A DNA stretch of 64,000 nt from Luteolibacter sp. Y139 (GCF_038066715.1 NZ_JBBUKT010000007.1:1-64000); one strand, 5' to 3'; shown: positions 48,487 to 57,758, counted from the stretch's first letter. A program made the numbers and translations. The notes: a model not told the origin generated them from the sequence alone.

Positions 48487-49110
48487 ATGAAACTACTCGA
48501 TTTGAATTCGCCGCTTTCCAGTCCTCAACCACGGCGAGGCTCCGACAATCTCGTTTTGTTGCTGCTTCCGCCTCGCGAGATCGCCGAGAAGCTCCGCTTG
48601 CTGGGGGAGACAATGCGCTCGCATCATTCGCCTTGGGGCAGTCTGCGTCCTACAGATCACCTTCACGTGACGCTTTTTCATTTCGGTAACTTTGCCGGCT
48701 TGCCGGCCGACATTGTGGCCACCGCAATGCAAGCTTGCGCCGCTACGGCAGTAGCAAGTCAGCCATTTGTTGTTCGGATGGACCAAGCGGCGTGTTGGGG
48801 GAAAGAAGGAGGAAACATTCCCCTCGTCGTTTCGGTTCGTGGGCGGAATTCCTCTTTGGATCAACTCCATCAGCGCGCGACCATCCAGTGCTCGATAAGG
48901 GGCCTCAGAAGTACCAAGAAATCGAAGTTCAATCCGCACGTCACTTTGGCCTACCTCAAGGATAGCTTCAGCACCGAAACCATCGAGCCAATCTCGTGGA
49001 TGGCGGAGGAGATTGTTTTGATCCACAGCTTGATGGGGCAGACCAAATACATCAAGCTTGGTCGCTGGAATCTTGGAACTCAGTCGCAAGCTCCGACGCC
49101 AATGGTCTGA
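48487..49110 (+). CDS. 2H phosphoesterase (2-5 RNA ligase superfamily)
   Basis: 207 aa from ATG 48487. Two H-x-T motifs are visible: DHLHVTLFHFG near residue 60 and FNPHVTLAYLKD near residue 150. These define the 2H phosphoesterase fold that opens 2,3-cyclic phosphates or hydrolyses 2,5-linked RNA. It is somewhat longer than typical ThpR proteins, with an N-terminal leader (1-20). A second family member lies at 51112. Confidence 0.85.
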   Translation: MKLLDLNSPLSSPQPRRGSDNLVLLLLPPREIAEKLRLLGETMRSHHSPWGSLRPTDHLHVTLFHFGNFAGLPADIVATAMQACAATAVASQPFVVRMDQAACWGKEGGNIPLVVSVRGRNSSLDQLHQRATIQCSIRGLRSTKKSKFNPHVTLAYLKDSFSTETIEPISWMAEEIVLIHSLMGQTKYIKLGRWNLGTQSQAPTPMV

Positions 49111-49337
49111 CCTACAGCATGCAGAGCCAAAATACGCACGAAATTCGCGATTCCAAGGCGGCAACGGTGATGCTGGTCTTGACCGGCAGACCGTCCTTGT
49201 CCGTTGCTCAATCCTGTTGGCCGATAGCACCAATGGGGGAGTCAGTGGCTATGGATTGCTGTTATTTGCCGGTGCGGCCGGGCCTTGATCTCGGAGATGG
49301 CCCCGGTCTCTGTTGGGAGGGCGGTTCTTGGCTTTCC

Positions 49338-49598
49338 TCAGGGGTTGCGAGACGATCTCGTGTGGCCATCTTTTCGGGCGAGCAATGCTCGAGAGAATAC
49401 GAGCAGCGAAATGATGAAGCACGCAATCACCGTAGCCTGCAACCCGCGGGCCACGGCTAAGGACAGCCCGGCACCGGTGAAGATGGTGACGTAGCCCGCG
49501 AGGCAGAACGGGCACTTCGGCATCAGCACCAGCAGCCCGCCGGGCAAAAGCCACCCGGCAAGGCTGCGGGATTTCAGCCTCTGACAGCAGGATTTCAT
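49338..49598 (-). CDS. Small membrane protein with CPFC motif, 86 aa
   Basis: From ATG 49598. A hydrophobic start (LAGWLLPGGLLVLM) precedes PKCPFCLAGYVTIF, a CxxC motif that may bind metal or form a disulfide. A second helix (VIACFIISLLVFSRALL) follows. This resembles a family of small CPxC membrane proteins in Verrucomicrobia and other phyla; function unknown. Its ATG is 1 bp after the stop of the DUF899 gene, indicating cotranscription. Confidence 0.7.
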   Translation of the reverse strand: MKSCCQRLKSRSLAGWLLPGGLLVLMPKCPFCLAGYVTIFTGAGLSLAVARGLQATVIACFIISLLVFSRALLARKDGHTRSSRNP

Positions 49599-49599
49599 T

Positions 49600-50355
49600 T
49601 CATTTGTCGTTGGAGCAGCAGCAGGCGGCCCTCGCTTCTTCGTAGCGATCGTGATGGCGCACCCAGCTCATGGTGCTCTCTTCGTTTCGGCCGAGCGGGA
49701 CGAGGTCGAGGTAGATCAGCGCGCCGACGGTCTGCTCGCAGCCGCGTGCGTAGCACGAGTAGGTGTGGAAGATTTCACCAGCATCGTTCTTGTAAAAGAC
49801 GCTGGTGCCGTGCGCTTCCTCGCCCCAGGGCTCGCCTTCGGTGTAGTTGTATTCGACCTTGCCGGAAGCGACTTGCTCGGGCGTGAAGGAGACGTGGTAG
49901 TCGAAGTTGAAGTCGTTGGTGGCGGAGGACACCCAGTTGAACTTCCAGCCCATGCGCTTCTTGAAGGGCGTGAACTCGGCGAGCGGTGCCCGGGAGACCG
50001 CGACGAAGGAAGCACCGCCATGCTCGAAGTGCTGGCGTGCGCCATCGACGTGGTCGCAGAGGAAAGAGCAGCCGGGGCAACCTTCCTTCCAGCCGGGGCC
50101 GAACATGAAGTGATACACGATGAGCTGCTTCCGGCCGTCGAAGAGCTCGGACAACGTGACAGGACCATCGGGGCCTTCGAAGATGTAGTTCTCTTCGACT
50201 TTCACCCACGGCAGTTCGCGGCGCGCGGCATTCAGGGCATCGCGCTGGCGGGTGAGTTCTTTCTCGCGGGCGAGGAATTCCTTCCGCGCGGCAGTCCATG
50301 CTTCGCGGGAGACGACGGGATGATTCGTGGGGTCGGGAATGGCAGGGATACTCAT
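49600..50355 (-). CDS. DUF899 (thioredoxin-fold) family protein
   Basis: 251 aa from ATG 50355. The first part (W-T-A-A-RKEFLAREKELTRQRDAL-AARREL-PWV) and FMFGPGWKEGCPGCSFLCDH with a CxxC are the DUF899 signature; the body has a thioredoxin-like fold. Such proteins are thought to be redox-active or to bind quinones, but no activity is proven. The small CPFC membrane protein gene follows immediately. DUF899, DGPF and VOC proteins often accompany ECF42-type sigma factors. Confidence 0.88.
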   Translation of the reverse strand: MSIPAIPDPTNHPVVSREAWTAARKEFLAREKELTRQRDALNAARRELPWVKVEENYIFEGPDGPVTLSELFDGRKQLIVYHFMFGPGWKEGCPGCSFLCDHVDGARQHFEHGGASFVAVSRAPLAEFTPFKKRMGWKFNWVSSATNDFNFDYHVSFTPEQVASGKVEYNYTEGEPWGEEAHGTSVFYKNDAGEIFHTYSCYARGCEQTVGALIYLDLVPLGRNEESTMSWVRHHDRYEEARAACCCSNDK

Positions 50356-50562
50356 GATAGTGCGATGAGGTTCAGCCAAACAACGAACGCGGATATGATC
50401 CCGGGACAAGGACGGGAAATTTTTTTGGAGCTCGGTGCCGGAAGGAGTTTTCCGAGAGAAGCGGAAAAAGCATTTGCCCTGTCCTGAATCGTACGGCCCG
50501 TTCGTCGGTTGTTGTAGAGGCCCCGTTGTTGGGGGCCGGTTAACCTCATACTACCAACCACC

Positions 50563-51063
50563 ATGAGTACCACTACCGAGAAGCCCGCTGCGAAGAAGCC
50601 TGCCGTGCAGGCGGTGCCGGAGGGCATGCATACGATTACCCCGCACCTGGTTTGCGCCGGGGCGGTGAAGGCGATGGAGTTTTACAAGAAGGCCTTCGGA
50701 GCCACCGAGCTGATGAAGCTGGAAGCGCCGGATGGCCGCTTGATGCACGGCAGGGTCCAGATCGGTGATTCGATCCTGATGCTGTTCGATGAAATGCAGG
50801 AATGCGGCGCGGTGTCCCCGATTGGCTTGAAGGGATCGCCGGTGGTCATTCACCTGCAGGTGGAGGATGTCGATGCGGTGTTTGCGCAAGCTGTGGCCGC
50901 GGGAGCCACGGCCAAGATGCCGCCGGCCAATATGTTCTGGGGCGATCGCTATTGCGTGCTGCAAGATCCCTTTGGCCACCAATGGTCGGTGGCGACCCAC
51001 ATCGAGGATGTTTCGCCCGAGCAGCTCAAGGAAGCGGCGAAAACCGCTTGTGGCGGCGCCTGA
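50563..51063 (+). CDS. PhnB-like VOC (glyoxalase fold) protein
   Basis: 166 aa from ATG 50563. After a Lys/Ala/Pro-rich leader (1-20), a VOC domain: TPHLVCAGAVKAMEFYKKAF, H-G-RVQIGDSILMLFDE, VIHLQVEDVDAVFAQAV and MFWGDRYCVLQDPFGHQW. This is the PhnB/YdhR-like VOC group, with likely metal binding, and the substrate is unknown. VOC proteins of this type are often near DGPF and ECF42 genes. Confidence 0.92.
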   Translation: MSTTTEKPAAKKPAVQAVPEGMHTITPHLVCAGAVKAMEFYKKAFGATELMKLEAPDGRLMHGRVQIGDSILMLFDEMQECGAVSPIGLKGSPVVIHLQVEDVDAVFAQAVAAGATAKMPPANMFWGDRYCVLQDPFGHQWSVATHIEDVSPEQLKEAAKTACGGA

Positions 51064-51111
51064 ATGGCATAACTCGAAATGCAGATCCGCTTCGCCGTGC
51101 TATGTTGTAGC

Positions 51112-51663
51112 ATGGTGAAGCGTTTGTTTGTCGCGCTCGACCTGCCGGAGAATCTGGCTGGTCGCTTGGTGGAGCTTGATCCGGGAATGGAAGGGCTCCG
51201 GTGGACGCCGGCGGAGCGGCTTCATGTGACCCTGTGTTTCCTCGGCGATGTCGATGAGCAAGCGCACGCTAAACTTGTCGAGTCACTGGCGGAAGTTGCC
51301 TGCGGGCCATTTGCACTGCGCGTGAAAGGCTGCGGGTGCTTCGCGAAACACGGTGGGCTCGTATTGTGGGCTGGAGTGGATGATCCCGCGGAGGCTCTGC
51401 CCTTGTTGCACCGGAGAGTTGCGAGGGCGGTCAAGGCTGCGGGTCTCGATCCGGGGCCGTCACGGATTCAGCCGCACCTTACCATCGCACGGGCACGTCA
51501 TGGGAAGCCAGCGATGGTCCGCGAGTTCCTGGACGCCCACGCGGGTGAGGAGTTCGGCGAGTTCACGGTCTCCGGCGTCACGCTTTACTCCAGCGTGTTG
51601 AGGTCGGACGGACCGGATTATCATAAGGAATACCGGAGGAGCTTTTCGGCGCCGCCGGCTTAA
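51112..51663 (+). CDS. thpR: RNA 2,3-cyclic phosphodiesterase (2H phosphoesterase)
   Basis: 183 aa from ATG 51112. The order is typical for ThpR: VKRLFVALDLPE at the start, then RLHVTLCFLGDV (first H-x-T) and RIQPHLTIARARHG (second H-x-T, L for V), with a C-terminal SSVLRSDGPDYH. It cleaves 2,3-cyclic phosphate in RNA. It is the closer match to E. coli ThpR; the protein at 48487 is a more distant relative. An inverted repeat starts 2 bp after its stop. Confidence 0.9.
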   Translation: MVKRLFVALDLPENLAGRLVELDPGMEGLRWTPAERLHVTLCFLGDVDEQAHAKLVESLAEVACGPFALRVKGCGCFAKHGGLVLWAGVDDPAEALPLLHRRVARAVKAAGLDPGPSRIQPHLTIARARHGKPAMVREFLDAHAGEEFGEFTVSGVTLYSSVLRSDGPDYHKEYRRSFSAPPA

Positions 51664-51664
51664 G

Positions 51665-51738
51665 ATCGGGAGCGCGGAATTCATCCAGCTTCACTGGCGA
51701 ATCTATCGTCCAAGCGGGATGAATCCCGCGCTCCCGAT
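51665..51738. repeat. 22-bp inverted repeat with 30-nt loop
   Basis: Left arm 51665-51686 (ATCGGGAGCGCGGAATTCATCC) pairs with right arm 51717-51738 (GGATGAATCCCGCGCTCCCGAT) with one mismatch. It lies exactly between the convergent thpR and DUF1579 genes. There is no T run. The sequence GGGATGAATCCCGCGCTCC looks like a genome-wide interspersed hairpin, perhaps a small mobile or REP-like element or a bidirectional terminator. Confidence 0.75.
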
Positions 51739-51741
51739 GGA

Positions 51742-52290
51742 TCACTTCTTCCTTACGGAGGTGGCGGTCATCATTTCCTTCCACTTGCCGTCTTCGCCCT
51801 GGATATTGCTCGTGAAGGTTTTGTGATCCTTGTCCTTAAGCACGATGACTTCCTTGAACTTGCAGGTCTTGCCGGGCTCCATCGGGCTGGGGCCCTCGGT
51901 TTCGAGCGTTAGCGTATTCGTCGCCTCGTCGAGGGTGCCGGTGTATTGCCACATGGTGCTGGTCATCGAGTCCACCCAGGTGCCGATGAACTTCTTTTTC
52001 TCCGGATCGTAGCCGAGGGTGAGGATGCTGGAGAACTTGCCGCCCATCATTTCACCCTGGCCATCGGAGACGATCCAGAAGCCGCCGAGCATGCGGGCCT
52101 TTTCGCTGCTCTTGCCCTCGATCGTTTTGCCAGGTTCGGCCTCGCATTTCATGGTGGATTCCCATTCGCCGGCGAGTTGGGCGAGCCACTCGTGCTCTTT
52201 CACGGGTTTGGGCATTTCCGGCATGTCCTGGGCTTGGACAGAAAGCGGCAGGAGCAAGAGTGCGGAGGCAATGAAGGCTTTGAGTTTCAT
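51742..52290 (-). CDS. Secreted DUF1579 family protein
   Basis: 182 aa from ATG 52290. A signal peptide ends QAQ (about 20). The mature part has LAQLAGEWEST, KARMLGGFWIVSDGQGEMMG, TLGYDPEKKKFIGTWVDSM and TLDEATNTLTLETEGP. It matches DUF1579, a lipocalin-like or beta-barrel family of unknown function. DUF1579 proteins often accompany DGPF/ECF42 genes. It is convergent with thpR. Confidence 0.9.
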   Translation of the reverse strand: MKLKAFIASALLLLPLSVQAQDMPEMPKPVKEHEWLAQLAGEWESTMKCEAEPGKTIEGKSSEKARMLGGFWIVSDGQGEMMGGKFSSILTLGYDPEKKKFIGTWVDSMTSTMWQYTGTLDEATNTLTLETEGPSPMEPGKTCKFKEVIVLKDKDHKTFTSNIQGEDGKWKEMMTATSVRKK

Positions 52291-52381
52291 AATGTCGGTG
52301 GGTTGGTTCGATGATGAGACGAAGGAACCCCTCGCATCGGGACCGCCGATGCGCAAAAAGAAGTCATTCCGGCAGGTGTGT

Positions 52382-55186
52382 TCAGGGATCCTCGAAGAAG
52401 ATCCGCATGAAGCGTTTTGAACTACCGGCGAAGGGAGCGCTGATCCGCCAAGTGTTGCCGGTCTGATGCACAGGCTGCTGATTTGTCCACACTCCGGCGA
52501 GGCCTGATTGAGTCTGTCCGGTCAATCTCAAGGGTGCGCCGCCGTGGCTGTCGCGGAGTTCCATGAAGGTGCCGTTCAAGGTCAGGATGAGTGACGGATC
52601 GACGGTGAAATCGTAGTTGAGATGCGTGGCGTTGCGACTCAGCGCGAAGGCTCCGGTGCCTCCGTCCGCGGGATTGGTGGGATCGGTGCCGGTCAGCAGT
52701 TCGATGACATTGCTCCGGCCATCGTGATCCGGATCGGCATTCGGCAGAGCATTGTTTCCGGTGAGCGAGTGGCTCGAAACAAATGCCTGGAAGAGTGACG
52801 GAGCCAGGCCGCTCACGGTGAAGATGCCATCGCCGACCTCGGGGTAGGGACTGTAGTCAAAGCCATAGAATCTCGTGTGGCCGACCTTGTCGCGGAGGTA
52901 CACCCGGATGATCCAATTGCCTGGCATGGCTCCCTGCGGGATTGTGCGCGTCACCTGATAGGTAGCGCTCACGTCGTCGCCTCCTGGGAGGCGATTGGAC
53001 TCATTGAGGTCGGCGAAGAAGCCACCCTGATAGACATCGGTGGGATCGTAGAAAAAGAGGTAGGCATCGCGCTTGCCTGCGATGTCGTCCTGGAGCGAGA
53101 CGGTGATGTGGATGTCCTGCGGGCCTGCGGAAACATCGATGACGTTTGGCGTGATGTCGATCGAGGTTACTATAGGCGCGGTCTGGTCGACCGGGCCGGT
53201 ATTGATGACGGTGATGCGTTCATCGATGGCGACATCGAAGCCTTCGCCGTTGTCGTGGTTGCCCTCGTTGAGGTCGAAGTCGAAGAGGCCGGCTCCGACC
53301 CGCCAGGTGCCGGGTTCAGCATATTGAGGCACGGGAACCTCCACCTGATAGATGCCGTCATATTCATCGCCTTGGATGCGGCGGTAGGCCTCGAAATAGG
53401 TCGAGCCAGTCCATTCGCCGTCCGGGTTATACATGTCGAGGTTGCCGGAATTGAAGCCGGAGATGGGATCGGTGATTCGTACGGTCACCAGTGCGGTGGC
53501 TGCGCCGGTGGTGACATCCACGGTCGGCGGATCGATGGACATCTGGCGGAACTCCGGTGGTGCGGTGTCTTCCAGCATGCCATCGGTGACCAGCACCGCA
53601 TTTGAATCTGTCACCGGGAAGCGCTCGCCGCCCGGGCCGTAGATGCGCGGGGTGGGATTGGAATACTCCATCGTCTCGACCCGCACGTGCCACAGGCCGA
53701 GATCCGGCGTGGGATTGAAGGGAAGCGACACGACATAGGTACCGGAGAACTCGTCGCCCTTGACCCGGTTCGAGGAGTCAAAGGAGGTGCTGACCTGTGG
53801 ATCGCCGTTAGGATTGTAGAGTTCGATGCGGCCGGACTCGAAGCCGTTGAAGTCGTCGGTGATCTCGATGGTGAAGTCTACCAGTTGTTCGCCTCCGGAG
53901 ATGTCCACCTTGCGCTCGGACGGGTAGATGTCCTGGACTTGTGGCAGCGCGGTGTCTTCGTCATCTCTGGTGAATTTCACCTGATCCACATAGCCGCGGT
54001 CCTCACCGGATGAAGTGCTGCCGTCCTTGGTGTAGCGCCAGATCACTGTCTGCTCGCCGGGCGGGATATAAAGGCTCACCTGCTCCCAGCCGACGTCTCC
54101 GCTGATTTCCTGCGAGTCGCCATCGACGACTTCCACCGACAGCACGTCGGCGAATTCCTCAGAGCTTACCCGCCACATGAAGGACAAGGTGCCGGGACCG
54201 GTTACTGTGGTCTGCATCACGCACTCTTCGCCATCGTCGATGTCGGCGCTGGCGGCAGCATCCCGCTCGTCCCAATTTTCCTCCGTCTGGAAAATCCAGC
54301 GGCCGCCCGAAGTGGTCCATGGCAGTTGCACCGCGTCGACCGCCTGGGCGAGGAAGCTGGCATCGTGCGCGATTTCTTGCACATTGAAGAAGTGAATGCC
54401 CTCGCGGTAGGCGCTGTTGCCAGTGCGATCCGATAGCAACACGCGGAACTCCCATTCACCGAAATCGCTGCCTTGGGGCAGGGTGACTTCGACTTCATAG
54501 GTGCCGTCGTTGATGGTGCCGCCGGGTGCCAGGTTGCCGGCACCGAACGATCGGAACATGTCGTAGATCTCATCGCCATTCGGCTTGTGGACCCACAGGA
54601 AGCCGCGGTCGATGCCGCTCAGCGCGTCGGTGGCATGGATGCTCAAGGTCACAGTGGCATCGTCGCTGATGGTGCTGGTGGGATCGGGAGTGACATTCAC
54701 CGACACGAACTCCGGTGCCGAGCTGTCGACCTCGCCGGTGTTCACGACCGTGAACTTGGCATCGTCCGGCACGGGCAGGTCGACGTCGTTTTCAAGCGGG
54801 CCGTAGGTCTTTGCATTGCCCGCGTGGTCGAAGACCAGCACGTCCACCCGCCAGTCACCCGGTTCGCCATACTTCGGCACTTCATTCAGCGTGAGCTGAT
54901 AGGTGCCGTCCAACTCGGTGCCGCCGGGTTGCAGGGTGTCCGGGCCGAAGTAGAAGGATTTGATGTAGCCTCCGCTTCCATTGTAGAAGAGGAAATTGCC
55001 GAAGCTAAAGCCGCTCTCGTTATCGGTGATGTGCACCGAGATGGTGACGGAGTCGTCGCCGGAGGTGACATTCACGGTCTCCGGGGAGACCGAGATGGAA
55101 GTGACCACGGGATACGCCGTATCAACGGCGAGAACCGGGCAAATGGACGCGAGGATCGTAGCCAAGAAGAAGGCGAACGCTTTCAT
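52382..55186 (-). CDS. Large secreted protein with repeated Ig-like domains, 934 aa
   Basis: From ATG 55186. A signal peptide is at 1-20. Five Ig-like units of about 120-130 residues follow a pattern such as PETVNVTSGDDSVTISVHIT, LSGFxSGxL, SGTYQVxxPxP and WRVxVxLxDxAGNxxxYG. A jelly-roll-like insert (about 270-405), common in verrucomicrobial secreted proteins, lies between units 2 and 3. Near the C-terminus (about 805) is NADPDHDGRSNVIELLTGTD, a thrombospondin type 3-like calcium motif. A final domain ends FMRIFFEDP, with no PEP-CTERM anchor visible. An extracellular or surface-adhesion role is inferred. Confidence 0.85.
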   Translation of the reverse strand: MKAFAFFLATILASICPVLAVDTAYPVVTSISVSPETVNVTSGDDSVTISVHITDNESGFSFGNFLFYNGSGGYIKSFYFGPDTLQPGGTELDGTYQLTLNEVPKYGEPGDWRVDVLVFDHAGNAKTYGPLENDVDLPVPDDAKFTVVNTGEVDSSAPEFVSVNVTPDPTSTISDDATVTLSIHATDALSGIDRGFLWVHKPNGDEIYDMFRSFGAGNLAPGGTINDGTYEVEVTLPQGSDFGEWEFRVLLSDRTGNSAYREGIHFFNVQEIAHDASFLAQAVDAVQLPWTTSGGRWIFQTEENWDERDAAASADIDDGEECVMQTTVTGPGTLSFMWRVSSEEFADVLSVEVVDGDSQEISGDVGWEQVSLYIPPGEQTVIWRYTKDGSTSSGEDRGYVDQVKFTRDDEDTALPQVQDIYPSERKVDISGGEQLVDFTIEITDDFNGFESGRIELYNPNGDPQVSTSFDSSNRVKGDEFSGTYVVSLPFNPTPDLGLWHVRVETMEYSNPTPRIYGPGGERFPVTDSNAVLVTDGMLEDTAPPEFRQMSIDPPTVDVTTGAATALVTVRITDPISGFNSGNLDMYNPDGEWTGSTYFEAYRRIQGDEYDGIYQVEVPVPQYAEPGTWRVGAGLFDFDLNEGNHDNGEGFDVAIDERITVINTGPVDQTAPIVTSIDITPNVIDVSAGPQDIHITVSLQDDIAGKRDAYLFFYDPTDVYQGGFFADLNESNRLPGGDDVSATYQVTRTIPQGAMPGNWIIRVYLRDKVGHTRFYGFDYSPYPEVGDGIFTVSGLAPSLFQAFVSSHSLTGNNALPNADPDHDGRSNVIELLTGTDPTNPADGGTGAFALSRNATHLNYDFTVDPSLILTLNGTFMELRDSHGGAPLRLTGQTQSGLAGVWTNQQPVHQTGNTWRISAPFAGSSKRFMRIFFEDP

Positions 55187-55291
55187 CGGGGGATAGGGGA
55201 GGAAAAGAGCCGGAAAAGGAGGGACGATTTCCCGGCAGATAGAAGGACGCTAAGGAGTCCCTACCTCATGGGCAAGCGGATCTCTTGGCAG

Positions 55292-55954
55292 TCAGCGGGG
55301 CAAAATGCCACGGAGCTTGTCGGCCAAGCTTCGCTTGGGAGGCTGATGGTCCTGATCCTCGGATGAAGATCGTGCCCAGACCGAATTCCCAACAATAAAC
55401 ATCGAGGTTCCGGCAGCCCTGTATTTGCGGGTTGCTGAAATCAATTCCCCGCAGGTTGTAGTCTTACCAATCTCCACATAAACGTCGGCTTCCTGATTGA
55501 TCCCAGGAATCCGGGATTCGCCGAGCTTAATTAGCTGTTGCGTCGCTCCGGTGCGATAGGTTCGGCCGTAAAACACTGGCAAGTGGAAGTTCATCGTTTC
55601 GTTGGGAATTCGGAGCTGAAAGTCAACGTATCCGCGTTTCTCCAGCTCGGAGATGACCACATCCCATTCGCAGACTTTGGTGCTCTCGAAGCAGTCGAGT
55701 ATGAGGTGACCGGATGCTGCTTGATGATCGGCCGTGCGCCAATGCTTGATCTCGGAGGACGACAGCTTCTCTCCACCCTGGCGATCATAAGAGAACGTGC
55801 CGTCGTGATCGAGGAACAACGTCAGTGGCTCGGGGTTCGAAGGTGGTTTTAAGACCCACGCCACCGTGGTGGCGATGGCCGCAAAGAGGAACAGTCGGCA
55901 GACGGACTGGAGAGTGCGTTGTTTCCTTGTGGCGCTGGCGGGGGCCTCCTCCAT
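55292..55954 (-). CDS. Membrane-anchored hypothetical protein (possibly ExbD-like)
   Basis: 220 aa from ATG 55954. One N-terminal helix (about 19-36: FLFAAIATTVAWVLKPPSN) anchors a periplasmic part with a weak ExbD-like pattern (LTLFLDHDGTFSYDRQGGEK, then strands and the IKHW helix). A second Cys-bearing region (ILDCFESTKVCEWDVVI) may form a disulfide. No ExbB or TonB partner is adjacent, so the ExbD link is only a suggestion. It ends 13 bp from the NUDIX-like gene. Confidence 0.5.
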   Translation of the reverse strand: MEEAPASATRKQRTLQSVCRLFLFAAIATTVAWVLKPPSNPEPLTLFLDHDGTFSYDRQGGEKLSSSEIKHWRTADHQAASGHLILDCFESTKVCEWDVVISELEKRGYVDFQLRIPNETMNFHLPVFYGRTYRTGATQQLIKLGESRIPGINQEADVYVEIGKTTTCGELISATRKYRAAGTSMFIVGNSVWARSSSEDQDHQPPKRSLADKLRGILPR

Positions 55955-55966
55955 CGGTGCTATTTC

Positions 55967-56584
55967 CTATAAATTGGCGATGTCCTCGATCACGAACTTC
56001 GACCAGCTCTCCAGGTTCCCGAGCAGCGGACCTTGGAGTTCGGCGAGTTCGCTGAAGCAGAGATTGGCCAAGGCGTCTTCGCGGGCTGCGACCTGGGTGT
56101 TGTCCAAGTCGATCACGTGGACGATGCCGAGGTGGACTTGGCCGACTTCGTTGCTGTCGTCATTGAGCAGCGCGGCGATGCGGTTGGTGTGGGCGGTATC
56201 GAAGATGAGCTCTTCATTCAGCTCGCGCTCGACGGCAGCGAAGTAGGCATCACGACCGGTGCGGCCGCCGCCGGTATCGACGGGATTGATGTGGCCGCCT
56301 ACGCCGACGGAGAGTTTGGCGTGGAGGCGATCTTCACCGCCGGACTTGCCGCGGGTGTAGTTGAGGATGGAGGTGCCGCAGCGGATCAGGCAGTAGGGGA
56401 TGAGCTGCTTGTGCGTGGGGTCCGCTTCGGCCTCTGCGCGGTCCATGAAGAAGTGATTCTCGGGATCGAGCAGCTTCGCGAGGGCTTCATCCAAGCCGTG
56501 GGTGCGAATGCCGTGGAACGAGCCGATGGCATCGAAGAGAGGGCGGGGGACCACGAGGACTTGCTCACCGGCATACTTGGACAT
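55967..56584 (-). CDS. NUDIX-like hydrolase
   Basis: 205 aa from ATG 56584. After an N-terminal part (VLVVPRPLFDAIGSFHG), a Nudix-type segment is visible: GVGGHIN, then AYFAAVERELNEEL, which carries an R-E-x-x-E-E-like core (x4-RELNEE). The Nudix box deviates from the consensus. It resembles a group of phosphoesterases (NUDIX) found in Verrucomicrobia and Firmicutes that act on nucleotides or signalling molecules; the substrate is not known. Confidence 0.72.
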   Translation of the reverse strand: MSKYAGEQVLVVPRPLFDAIGSFHGIRTHGLDEALAKLLDPENHFFMDRAEAEADPTHKQLIPYCLIRCGTSILNYTRGKSGGEDRLHAKLSVGVGGHINPVDTGGGRTGRDAYFAAVERELNEELIFDTAHTNRIAALLNDDSNEVGQVHLGIVHVIDLDNTQVAAREDALANLCFSELAELQGPLLGNLESWSKFVIEDIANL

Positions 56585-56642
56585 GCGGGGAAGGCTGGAG
56601 AGCCGGGTCGGACGTGCCAAGTCAAGAGAGGCACAACGGGTG

Positions 56643-57719
56643 TCAACGGATCCCGGCCTCGGTCATCCGCTCGGCCATTTCGGCCTTTTGCAGCTCGGCG
56701 GTGAATTCGCTGAGGTCGCCGGCCATGATGCCGTTCAGATTGTGCGAGGTGTGGCCGATCCGGTGGTCGGTCACGCGGCTTTGCGGGAAATTGTAGGTGC
56801 GGATCTTTTCCGAGCGATCACCGGAGCCGATCTGGGCGCGGCGGTGGGCGCTGTGCTTCTCCTGCTCTTCGCGGAGCTTCATTTCATAGAGGCGCGTGCG
56901 CATGATCTGCAGCGCGCGCTCCTTGTTCTGGCCCTGCGAGCGGCCGTCTTCGCAGCGGACGTAGAGGCCGGTGGGAAGGTGGAAGACCTGCACGGCGGAT
57001 TCGGTCCGGTTGACGTGCTGGCCACCGGCGCCACCGGCGCGGCAGACTTCGATGCGGAGGTCGTCCGGTTTCAGCTCGACGTCGACTTCCTCGGCCTCCG
57101 GCATGACGGCTACGGTGACGGTGGAGGTGTGAATGCGGCCTTGGGTTTCGGTGGCGGGAACGCGTTGGACGCGATGGACGCCGGACTCGTATTTCAGGAT
57201 GCGGAAAACCTCGTCGCCGGTGACGCGGAGGAAGACTTCCTTGAAGCCGCCGACTTCGGAGGGGCTGCTGGAGAGGTGTTCGGTCTTCCAGCCGCGGGTC
57301 TCGGCGTAGCGCTGGTAAACGCGGAGCAATTCCCCGGCGAAGAGCGAGGCCTCGTCGCCGCCGGCACCAGCGCGAATTTCCACGATGGCGTCGCGGTCCT
57401 CGTTCGGATCGGCGGGGAGCAGGGCGTACTGGAGGTCCTCGGAAAGCTGGGCGATTTCGGTTTGCAGGCCGGGGATTTCCTCGCGGGCCATTTCGGCCAT
57501 TTCCGCATCGTCGCCGCGGGAGAGCTCGTCGTTTTCCTCAAGCTGGCGCTTGGCGGTTTCCAAGCGCTCCCAGAGGTCGAGCATCTGCTTGGTCTTGCGG
57601 TGCTCGCGGACGACATCGCCAGCCTTCTTCGGGTCGCTGAAGAACGACGGGTCCGCCATCATGTCGTCGATCTCGCCGAGACGGCGGCGGCGCTGGTGGA
57701 TGAGGGCGGAGTAGTCCAT
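56643..57719 (-). CDS. prfA: Peptide chain release factor 1
   Basis: 358 aa from ATG 57719. It reads UAA and UAG stop codons and triggers peptide release. The GGQ loop is RAGGAGGQHVNRTESAV, in which the Gln would be methylated by PrmC, and the PxT tripeptide is PAT in RVQRVPATETQGR, marking RF1 rather than RF2. N-terminal helices (LIHQRRRRLGEIDDMM) and the final NLNGIMAGDL match the family. It is downstream of rpsP and separated from it by a terminator. Confidence 0.97.
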   Translation of the reverse strand: MDYSALIHQRRRRLGEIDDMMADPSFFSDPKKAGDVVREHRKTKQMLDLWERLETAKRQLEENDELSRGDDAEMAEMAREEIPGLQTEIAQLSEDLQYALLPADPNEDRDAIVEIRAGAGGDEASLFAGELLRVYQRYAETRGWKTEHLSSSPSEVGGFKEVFLRVTGDEVFRILKYESGVHRVQRVPATETQGRIHTSTVTVAVMPEAEEVDVELKPDDLRIEVCRAGGAGGQHVNRTESAVQVFHLPTGLYVRCEDGRSQGQNKERALQIMRTRLYEMKLREEQEKHSAHRRAQIGSGDRSEKIRTYNFPQSRVTDHRIGHTSHNLNGIMAGDLSEFTAELQKAEMAERMTEAGIR

Positions 57720-57758
57720 GGGGCGGTCCTTGGGAAACGTAGGCAGGATGAGGGCACG

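Noticed and set aside
43247-52290. Genomic island origin for the ECF42/DUF899 region
   Set aside because: Base composition looks like the flanks and there is no integrase, tRNA or direct-repeat boundary, so transfer cannot be argued.
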